DNA of 64,000 nt from an uncultured Pelagibacteraceae bacterium (GTDB taxonomy: Bacteria > Pseudomonadota > Alphaproteobacteria > Pelagibacterales > Pelagibacteraceae), in the NCBI GenBank assembly GCA_902623395.1, contig CACNTN010000002.1:62001-126000 (forward strand), written 5' to 3'. Made by a program: the position numbers and the translations under genes. How positions within the stretch are numbered: position 1 is the first letter of the stretch; each line of letters starts with the position of its first letter. Below the pieces are notes generated by a model. That model saw only the letters and a program-made list of their open reading frames with translations. It was not told the origin of the DNA and made no database searches. This document shows positions 57,598 to 64,000 of the stretch, one piece after another.

Positions 57598-58804
57598 GTT
57601 TTTTCTTTAAATTTCCGTCAATGGCCTCTAAGAATTGGTTTGTTGTCAGGTACTTCGCAGATTTATCAATCAGAATTGCTAAATCCTTTGTCATTGAACC
57701 GCTCTCGACAGTCTTAATACACACTTCCTCAATATTTGATGAAAATTTTATTAATTCTTTATTTCCATCAAGCTTTCCTCTATGAGCCAAACCTCTTGTC
57801 CAAGCAAAAATTGATGCAATAGGGTTTGTAGAGGTTTCTTTTCCTTGTTGATGCATTCTATAATGCCTAGTTACAGTTCCATGAGCAGCCTCGGACTCTA
57901 CTGTTTTACCATCAGGAGTCATTAATACACTGGTCATCAGACCTAAAGATCCAAAACCCTGAGCAACAGTATCAGACTGAACGTCACCATCATAATTCTT
58001 ACAAGCCCAAACGTATCCACCATTCCATTTCATCGCACATGCAACCATGTCATCAATTAATCTATGTTCATATGTTATGTTTACTTTTTTAAATTCGTTA
58101 GAAAATTCTTTTTCGAAAATTTCTTGGAAAAGATCTTTAAAACGCCCATCGTAAGCTTTAAGAATTGTATTTTTAGTTGATAAATAAACTGGCCATTTTC
58201 TTCCAAGTCCGTAATTCATACAAGCTCTTGCAAAATTCTTAATAGACTCATCTAGATTATACATCGTCAGAGCAGCTCCAGATCCAGGAAAATCAAAAAC
58301 TTTAAATTCTTTTTTATTTTTTCCATCTTTAGATGTCCATTTTACTTCAAGATTACCTTCACCAGGAATCAAAAAGTCTGTGGCTCTGTACTGATCTCCA
58401 AATGCATGTCTTCCAATAACAATTGGTTGCGTCCAACCAGGCACTAGTTTTGGAACATTTTTACAAATAATTGGCTCTCTAAAAACTGTTCCTCCCAGAA
58501 TATTTCTTATTGTTCCATTAGGAGATCTCCACATTTCCTTTAATTTAAATTCTTTTACTCGGGATTCGTCCGGAGTAATTGTTGCACATTTTACCCCTAC
58601 TCCATATTGTTTGATAGCATTCGCCGCATCCACTGTGATTTGATCATCAGTTTTATCTCTGCTTTCCATTCCTAGATCGAAGTATTTTAGATCTAAATCA
58701 AGATATGGTTTTATTAGCTTATCCTTGATAAATGACCAGATAATTCTAGTCATTTCATCACCGTCTAGCTCAACAACAGGATTTTTAACTTTAATTTTTG
58801 CCAT
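57590..58804 (-). CDS. icd: NADP-dependent isocitrate dehydrogenase
   Basis: Icd, 404 residues, decarboxylates isocitrate to 2-oxoglutarate in the TCA cycle. It is of the eukaryote-like type II group found in alphaproteobacteria: [32 protein letters not shown] and [12 protein letters not shown]. The catalytic Tyr/Lys and metal-binding Asp regions ([14 protein letters not shown]) are present. It is transcribed away from psd across a 64-base gap. Confidence 0.97.
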   Translation of the reverse strand: MAKIKVKNPVVELDGDEMTRIIWSFIKDKLIKPYLDLDLKYFDLGMESRDKTDDQITVDAANAIKQYGVGVKCATITPDESRVKEFKLKEMWRSPNGTIRNILGGTVFREPIICKNVPKLVPGWTQPIVIGRHAFGDQYRATDFLIPGEGNLEVKWTSKDGKNKKEFKVFDFPGSGAALTMYNLDESIKNFARACMNYGLGRKWPVYLSTKNTILKAYDGRFKDLFQEIFEKEFSNEFKKVNITYEHRLIDDMVACAMKWNGGYVWACKNYDGDVQSDTVAQGFGSLGLMTSVLMTPDGKTVESEAAHGTVTRHYRMHQQGKETSTNPIASIFAWTRGLAHRGKLDGNKELIKFSSNIEEVCIKTVESGSMTKDLAILIDKSAKYLTTNQFLEAIDGNLKKKLN

Positions 58805-58868
58805 AAAATATAGATTGATTAACTTTGATTTTTATACATATTAAGAAAAAATTATCAAACTATAAATT

Positions 58869-59516
58869 ATGTTTAATACTATTTTTCCAAAGATACACAA
58901 AGAGGGATATAAGTTTTTAGCTATTTCTATAATAGCAACCTTAATTATTTTGTTTTTTTCCAAATTTTTGGGAACTATATTTATCTTAATAACGTTCTGG
59001 GTTTACTACTTTTTTAGAGATCCAGATAGATATTCAATTAATAATGATAGTTATTTAGTAAGTCCTGCTGACGGACTAATTACAGATATTTCAGAAAAAT
59101 CAGGACCAGAGGAACTTAGACTTGAAAACACCTCTTATACTAAAATTAGTATTTTTATGAATGTATTTAATTGCCATGTTAATAGAGTACCATCCTCTGG
59201 CAAAGTGGAGGAAATTTTTTATAAACCTGGTAAATTTTTAAATGCTTCTCTAGATAAAGCTAGTGAGGAAAATGAAAGAAATTATTTTAAAATAAAATTA
59301 CTAAACGGTGAAGAAATCATAATTGTTCAAATTGCAGGATTAATAGCAAGAAGAATTGTATGTGAAGTAGAGCAAGATCAAGAATTAAAACAAGGTGAAA
59401 GAATAGGAATGATTAGATTCGGGAGTAGAGTTGATATTTATTTTAAGAATAAAAAAATTTTAGCAAAACTAGGCCAAAACGTTGTAGCAGGAGAGAGTTT
59501 ACTTGCATCTGAATAA
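58869..59516 (+). CDS. psd: Phosphatidylserine decarboxylase proenzyme, short type
   Basis: Psd makes phosphatidylethanolamine from phosphatidylserine. This 215-residue short form has two N-terminal hydrophobic segments, VSPADGLI, FMNVFNCHVNRVP and the self-cleavage site RFGSRVDIYF. Cleavage between Gly185 and Ser186 would create the pyruvoyl group. The pssA gene starts one base inside its stop, so the two steps of PE synthesis are coupled. Confidence 0.96.
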   Translation: MFNTIFPKIHKEGYKFLAISIIATLIILFFSKFLGTIFILITFWVYYFFRDPDRYSINNDSYLVSPADGLITDISEKSGPEELRLENTSYTKISIFMNVFNCHVNRVPSSGKVEEIFYKPGKFLNASLDKASEENERNYFKIKLLNGEEIIIVQIAGLIARRIVCEVEQDQELKQGERIGMIRFGSRVDIYFKNKKILAKLGQNVVAGESLLASE

Positions 59517-60307
59517 TGGAAGAGAATAAAAAATTTAAATTGGTTTCTTCAAAAAAAACAAGATATTTGTTACCAAATATACTTACGCTAGCAGGAGTAT
59601 GTTTAGGTATAAGTTCAATAAAATTTTCTATCGATGGCAATTTTAGTTTAGCAGTCACTTTAATTTTATTTGCTGCTATTTTAGATGCTTTAGATGGAAG
59701 AATTGCAAGATTAATCAAAGGCACATCTGAGTTTGGAAAAGAATTAGATTCTCTAACGGATTTTGTAAGTTTTGGTATTGCGCCAGTTTTTATTTTATAT
59801 TTTTGGGAATTAAATAATTATGGAAAATTAGGATGGGCTATTACACTTATTTATTCTGTTTGTTGCGTGTTGAGGCTAGCTAGATTTAATCTAACAAAAA
59901 TAGAAACATCTGAAGACTGGAAAAATAATTTTTTTGAAGGTGTTCCATCTCCAGCAGGAGGATTATTAATTTTAATGCCATTAATATATGAACTAACAGA
60001 GCTTGATGTGGGTTTTGATATAAAAAATTTTACTCCTTACTTAACATTGTTAATCGCAATTTTGCTAGTTAGTAAAATTCCAACATTATCTCTTAAAAAG
60101 ATTTCTATTTCACCAAAAGCTACTGTATTTTTGTTATTGGGTATAGGTGTGGTTTTTATATCTTTATTATTTTATACACTTGAAACTCTTTTAATTTTTG
60201 GAATAGTTTATCTTATCTCAATACCAGTAAGTATATTAATCTATAGCAGCCAAAGTAAAAAAAACTTGGAAAAAATATCTGAAGATAATCATGAAGATAT
60301 TTTATAA
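59516..60307 (+). CDS. pssA: CDP-diacylglycerol-serine O-phosphatidyltransferase PssA
   Basis: This is a 263-residue integral membrane CDP-alcohol phosphatidyltransferase with about eight hydrophobic segments. The catalytic motif DALDGRIARLIKGTSEFGKELDSLTD gives the DG..AR..G...D...D pattern. It makes phosphatidylserine, the substrate of Psd encoded upstream. The last 20 residues are charged and cytoplasmic. The rlmE start overlaps its stop by one base. Confidence 0.96.
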   Translation: MEENKKFKLVSSKKTRYLLPNILTLAGVCLGISSIKFSIDGNFSLAVTLILFAAILDALDGRIARLIKGTSEFGKELDSLTDFVSFGIAPVFILYFWELNNYGKLGWAITLIYSVCCVLRLARFNLTKIETSEDWKNNFFEGVPSPAGGLLILMPLIYELTELDVGFDIKNFTPYLTLLIAILLVSKIPTLSLKKISISPKATVFLLLGIGVVFISLLFYTLETLLIFGIVYLISIPVSILIYSSQSKKNLEKISEDNHEDIL

Positions 60308-60933
60308 TGAAGAAATCAAAAAGAATTAAAAAAAGTAATTCTTGGAAAATAAAACAACACAAAGATCAATTTTTTAAAAAATCCAAAATTCTTGGTTATC
60401 GATCTAGAGCATCATTTAAATTAATAGAACTTAATAAAAAGTTTAAGTTTATAAAAAAAAATTCAAAGTTATTAGATCTAGGATCTTTTCCAGGGGGATG
60501 GGCACAAGTCTCTAGTAAAATTATCAAAGAAGGAAAAATAATGTCTGTTGATATTAAAGATATGGAACCAATAAAAAATGTAAAATTTTTAAAAGGGGAT
60601 ATTCTTGAAAAAAAGGTTAAAGATGAAATTGAAAAATATTTTGGCTCAAAAATTGATGTAATTATATCTGATATGGCTGCAGATACTACTGGCAGCAAAT
60701 CGTTAGATTCTATTAGGACTAATCAACTTTGTCTTGATATTGTTCATTTTTCAAAAACCTTACTTAAACCTAAAGGTGTATTAATTTCTAAACTTTTTAT
60801 GGGAGAAGATTTTATTGAAGTGAAAAAACTTGCTAAATCTCTATTTTATAAAGTAAATTTTTTTAAACCTGATTCTAGCAGGCAAGAGTCTAAAGAAACT
60901 TATTTACATTGTGAGATTTTAAAGTCTTTATAA
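60307..60933 (+). CDS. rlmE: 23S rRNA 2'-O-ribose methyltransferase RlmE (FtsJ)
   Basis: RlmE methylates U2552 in the A-loop of 23S rRNA and is important in late 50S assembly. The 208-residue protein has the SAM motif LLDLGSFPGGWAQV, the catalytic Lys in RSRASFKLIEL, Asp in ISDMAADTTG and the Lys/Glu region KLFMGED...ETYL. The N-terminus is strongly basic, as is usual for RNA binding. Confidence 0.96.
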   Translation: MKKSKRIKKSNSWKIKQHKDQFFKKSKILGYRSRASFKLIELNKKFKFIKKNSKLLDLGSFPGGWAQVSSKIIKEGKIMSVDIKDMEPIKNVKFLKGDILEKKVKDEIEKYFGSKIDVIISDMAADTTGSKSLDSIRTNQLCLDIVHFSKTLLKPKGVLISKLFMGEDFIEVKKLAKSLFYKVNFFKPDSSRQESKETYLHCEILKSL

Positions 60934-60959
60934 ATTTGAAAAATTGTTTATAAATTTAT

Positions 60960-62039
60960 ATGGATACAATTAAAGAAGCTTTAACCTTTGATGATGTATT
61001 ACTACTACCTAAGTACTCAAATGTATTACCATCGAAAACGAACATCAGTTTAAATTTAACAAAAAAAATTCCACTTAAAGTTCCGTTTTTATCTTCTGCA
61101 ATGGATACAGTGACTGAGTCAAAAATGGCTATAGCAATCGCAAAAGAAGGCGGTCTAGGAATTATACACCGGAATTTTGATATAAAAAATCAATCTAAAG
61201 AAGTGGAAAAAGTAAAAAATAAAAAACTCTTAGTTGGTGCAGCTATAGGAACTAACCAAGAGGATTTTGATAGAGCTAAATCATTAATATCAAAAGGAGT
61301 AGATTTAATCGTAATAGATACTGCACATGGCCACAGCGAAAAAGTCCTTAAAATTTTATCAAAAGTAAAAAGGGTTGTAAAAAAAATTCCAATATGTGTT
61401 GGAAATATCGCAACGGGAGAGGCAGCAAAAAAACTATATGATGCTGGTGCAGACATAATCAAAGTTGGAATAGGGCCAGGATCTATTTGTACAACGAGAA
61501 TGGTAGCAGGAATAGGTGTTCCACAAATATCTGCAATTATGGAAGTGAAGAAAGCTATGAATAAAAAAAAAATTAAAATAATTTCTGACGGTGGTATAAA
61601 ATTTTCAGGAGATATAGCAAAAGCTTTAGCTGCTGGGGCAGACGCAATTATGATGGGATCAATATTTGCTGGTACAGAAGAGAGCCCAGGAAAAAAATTT
61701 AGAATAAAAAGCAAAATTTATAAACAATATAGAGGAATGGGATCAATAGGCGCTATGTCAGCTGGATCAGCTAATAGATATTTTCAAAAAAATTACAAAG
61801 ACAAATCAAAATTTGTCCCAGAGGGGGTTGAGGGAAGAGTGGAATATAAAGGAAAACTATCTAAAATTATTTACCAACTTCAAGGTGGATTGAGATCTTC
61901 AATGGGATATATTGGTGCTAAAAAATTAGAAGATATAAATAAAAAAGCCAAATTTGTTAAAATTACTAAAGCTGGATTTTATGAGAGCATGGTTCACAGT
62001 GTAGAGATGACGCAAAAAACAATTAACTATAAATTATGA
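60960..62039 (+). CDS. guaB: IMP dehydrogenase without CBS domains
   Basis: GuaB oxidises IMP to XMP, the first step to GMP. The 359-residue sequence is IMPDH and not GMP reductase: EALTFDDVLLLP, SSAMDTVTE, the catalytic Cys177 in GIGPGSICTTR, and the flap AGSANRYFQ with the Arg-Tyr pair, then VPEGVEGRV. The pair of CBS domains that normally lies between RNFDIKNQSKEVEKVK and LLVGAAIGT is gone, so the two barrel halves join directly near residues 86-90. Loss of CBS would remove ATP/GTP allosteric control. It overlaps the TPR gene by 4 bases, and guaA follows. Confidence 0.95.
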   Translation: MDTIKEALTFDDVLLLPKYSNVLPSKTNISLNLTKKIPLKVPFLSSAMDTVTESKMAIAIAKEGGLGIIHRNFDIKNQSKEVEKVKNKKLLVGAAIGTNQEDFDRAKSLISKGVDLIVIDTAHGHSEKVLKILSKVKRVVKKIPICVGNIATGEAAKKLYDAGADIIKVGIGPGSICTTRMVAGIGVPQISAIMEVKKAMNKKKIKIISDGGIKFSGDIAKALAAGADAIMMGSIFAGTEESPGKKFRIKSKIYKQYRGMGSIGAMSAGSANRYFQKNYKDKSKFVPEGVEGRVEYKGKLSKIIYQLQGGLRSSMGYIGAKKLEDINKKAKFVKITKAGFYESMVHSVEMTQKTINYKL

Positions 62040-62458
62040 TAAATAAAATTATAAAATTTACGATTATTTTATTTTTTCTTCCAAATATTTTATTTGCCAA
62101 ACCAGAATTTTTTGAAGAAGGAATAAGTCTTTTTAATAAAAAAAAATTTGAAGACGCAAAATTTAAATTTGAGCAGGATATCGTTTATAATCCTAAAAGT
62201 GAGTTATCGTACCTCTATCTATCAAAAATCTTCAATGAACAAGAAAATAAAATTTTAGAAGAACAAAACCTTGAAACAGTAATGCTTTTAAATCCACGGA
62301 ACGAGGAAGCCATTTACTCTCTTGCAAAACTAAAGCTAAGTGAGTCTGACTACGAAAAAAGCCGAGAATTAAATAAAAGATTAAAATTAATATGTGATAT
62401 TTTTTGTAATAAAAGTGATCAACTAAAAATTGAAATTGAAAATTTATCTAAAAAATAA
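62036..62458 (+). CDS. Small periplasmic TPR-repeat protein
   Basis: This 140-residue protein has a signal peptide (about 1-21, ending LFA) and two or three TPR-like helix pairs (EEGISLFNKKKFEDAKFKF, LSYLYLSKIF, NEEAIYSLAKLKL). I do not recognise a specific family. It is inserted between guaB and guaA, touching both with no gap, so it is cotranscribed with the GMP genes for no obvious metabolic reason. Confidence 0.8.
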   Translation: MINKIIKFTIILFFLPNILFAKPEFFEEGISLFNKKKFEDAKFKFEQDIVYNPKSELSYLYLSKIFNEQENKILEEQNLETVMLLNPRNEEAIYSLAKLKLSESDYEKSRELNKRLKLICDIFCNKSDQLKIEIENLSKK

Positions 62459-64000
62459 ATGCAATTTCATAACGAAAAAGATAAAATATTAATTATTGAT
62501 TTTGGTTCTCAAGTAACAAAACTAATAGCAAGAAGAATAAGAGAACTTGGAGTTTATTCAGAAATAGTTACTCCTTCTGAGGTTTCAAAGATAAGAAAGT
62601 TTGACAATATAAAAGGCTTTATACTGTCAGGGGGCCCATCCACTGTAACAAGAAAGAAATTTCAAAGTGTTCCTAAATCAATATTTGAGAGAGGAATACC
62701 TGTTTTAGGTATATGTTATGGACTTCAACTCATAGCAAAATTATTAGGAGGCAAAATAAAGTCATCAAATAAAAGAAGAGAATTTGGAAGAGCCTTTTTG
62801 AAAAAAAAAAGGTCTTCACTTTTAACAAAAAACTTTATTAATAAAAATAATAGTGTTTGGATGAGTCATGAAGATGCCGTAGTCAAACTACCAAGAAATT
62901 TTAAAGTTATTGCATCAACAAAAGACTCAAAGTTAACCATCATTGAAAATTTAAAAAAAAGAATCTATGGAGTTCAGTTTCATCCAGAGGTAACTCATAC
63001 AGAAAATGGTCAGATAATTTTTAAAAATTTTTTATTTTTGATTTGTAAATTAAGAAAAAAGTGGAACATTAAATCTCAAAAAAAACAATTGATAGATAAG
63101 ATTAAAAAAGATGTTAAAAAAGGCAAAGTTATTTGTGCATTGTCAGGGGGGGTAGATAGTAGTGTTGTAGCGTTATTAATTCATAAAGCAATTAAAAAAA
63201 ACTTAATATGTATAATGGTTGATACAGGTTTGATGAGAAAAAATGAATTTAAATATACATATAGTCTTTTTAGAAATAAATATAAGCTCAATGTGAAATT
63301 AATCAATGCATCTAAACTTTTTTTAAATAAATTAAAAAATATTTCAAACCCTGAAAAAAAAAGAAAAATAATTGGAGAACTTTTTATAAAAGTTTTTGAA
63401 AAAGAGTCCAAAAAGTATAAAAATTTACAATTTTTAGCTCAGGGAACTCTTTATCCAGACATTATCGAAAGTAAATCTTCTTCAGGAAGCAAAACATCAA
63501 TAATCAAATCCCATCACAATGTTGGTGGCTTACCAAAAAAAATGAAACTAAAGTTGATCGAACCTTTAAAAGAATTTTTCAAGGATGAAGTTAGATTACT
63601 AGGTAAATCTTTAGGTTTAGTGAATAATATTAATTACAAACATCCTTTTCCTGGACCTGGCTTAGCAATCAGAATAATTGGAAATATAACTCCTGATTTA
63701 ATTAAGATATTACAAGAGGCAGACAATATTTTTATAAACGAGTTAATTAAAAATAATTTGTATGATAAAATATGGCAAGCATATGCAGCTTTATTACCTA
63801 TTAAGACAGTAGGCGTAATGGGAGACACTAGAACATATGAAAATATTTGCTTACTGAGGGCAGTTATCTCTGAGGATGGTATGACAGCAGATTATTTTAG
63901 TTTTCCAAAAAATTTTATAGACAATATTTCTAATAAAATTGTTAATAACGTAAAAGGTATTAATAGAGTTGTTTATGATATTACCTCTAAACCACCAAGT
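62459..64000 (+). CDS. guaA: GMP synthase (glutamine-hydrolysing), cut by the window end
   Basis: GuaA converts XMP to GMP. The 514 codons visible begin at ATG 62459, directly after the TPR stop, and stay open to the last base. The glutaminase domain has Cys86 in GICYGLQL and [11 protein letters not shown]. The ATP-pyrophosphatase domain has SGGVDS at 229-234 and [12 protein letters not shown]. The C-terminal dimer domain reaches YDITSKPPS, so only about six residues plus the stop lie outside. It completes the IMP-to-GMP route with guaB. Confidence 0.98.
   Translation, partial: MQFHNEKDKILIIDFGSQVTKLIARRIRELGVYSEIVTPSEVSKIRKFDNIKGFILSGGPSTVTRKKFQSVPKSIFERGIPVLGICYGLQLIAKLLGGKIKSSNKRREFGRAFLKKKRSSLLTKNFINKNNSVWMSHEDAVVKLPRNFKVIASTKDSKLTIIENLKKRIYGVQFHPEVTHTENGQIIFKNFLFLICKLRKKWNIKSQKKQLIDKIKKDVKKGKVICALSGGVDSSVVALLIHKAIKKNLICIMVDTGLMRKNEFKYTYSLFRNKYKLNVKLINASKLFLNKLKNISNPEKKRKIIGELFIKVFEKESKKYKNLQFLAQGTLYPDIIESKSSSGSKTSIIKSHHNVGGLPKKMKLKLIEPLKEFFKDEVRLLGKSLGLVNNINYKHPFPGPGLAIRIIGNITPDLIKILQEADNIFINELIKNNLYDKIWQAYAALLPIKTVGVMGDTRTYENICLLRAVISEDGMTADYFSFPKNFIDNISNKIVNNVKGINRVVYDITSKPPS

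Noticed and set aside
61190..61714. Long open frame antisense to guaB (174 codons)
   Set aside because: It lies wholly inside guaB in another frame. Its protein is an Ile/Phe/Ser-rich shadow with no motifs, a common effect of the codon bias here.
60960..62039. GMP reductase (GuaC) as an alternative call, because of the short length
   Set aside because: The EALTFDDVLL start, the GPGSICTTR loop and the RYFQ flap are IMPDH features, and guaA lies next in line.
1..64000. CRISPR arrays, insertion sequences, rRNA operons, replication origin
   Set aside because: No regularly spaced repeats, transposase genes, rRNA sequence or clustered DnaA-box-like sites were found on reading both strands.

Overview
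This window is a dense, very AT-rich stretch of a streamlined alphaproteobacterial chromosome. It is almost certainly from the SAR11 clade (Pelagibacterales). The reasons are the Lys/Asn/Ile-rich proteins, near-absence of intergenic DNA, a blue-type proteorhodopsin followed by ferredoxin and ferredoxin-NADP reductase genes, and small versions of many housekeeping enzymes. I found no insertion sequence, integrase, CRISPR array, rRNA or plasmid function. No gap between genes exceeds 300 bases; the largest is the 227 bases upstream of the proteorhodopsin gene.

Layout. 1-9053 (+): tolB (partial), pal, cpoB, tilS, ftsH, a fused folP'-glmM frame, thiD, purA. 9050-10957 (-): rpoH and rluD. Then tRNA-Arg(UCG). 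11063-15996 (-): a tsaC-led run with an ABC-2 exporter, a 2OG-oxygenase-like protein, an FkbM methyltransferase and a GT17 glycosyltransferase. 16018-30163: isoprenoid genes (xseB-ispA-dxs, ispB), aroC, pdxH, an S49 peptidase, glyQS, ppdK, nadC and nadA. Then tRNA-Leu(GAG) and a 39-codon membrane ORF. 30465-38765: a variable surface-glycan island with a kinase, a large membrane protein, a phosphodiesterase-like protein, FkbM, GT2, a tandem nucleotidyltransferase, a GatZ/KbaZ-like protein and a polytopic membrane protein. 38828-46529: ygfZ, pyrC, prpE, proteorhodopsin, a 45-codon membrane ORF, ferredoxin, FNR, GST and a DksA-family gene. 46605-57597 (+): two membrane-linked glycosyltransferases, a GFA protein, glycerate kinase, tolC, recA, aldehyde dehydrogenase with DUF779, and alaS. 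57590-64000: icd (-), then psd, pssA, rlmE, guaB, a small TPR protein and guaA, which is cut by the window end about six codons short.

How it fits together. The core genes serve envelope integrity (Tol-Pal), proteostasis (FtsH, RpoH), amino-sugar, folate, purine and pyrimidine synthesis, isoprenoids, NAD and PLP, tRNA charging and modification, phosphatidylethanolamine synthesis, and light-driven proton pumping. The accessory genes are mostly for surface polysaccharide and lie next to tRNA genes or between conserved blocks. The most unusual points are the in-frame join of a C-terminally truncated FolP to an apparently complete GlmM, the tandem nucleotidyltransferase paired with a GatZ-like protein, an IMP dehydrogenase without CBS domains, a tiny membrane protein translationally coupled to ferredoxin, and the fact that all eight convergent protein-gene pairs overlap at their stop codons.
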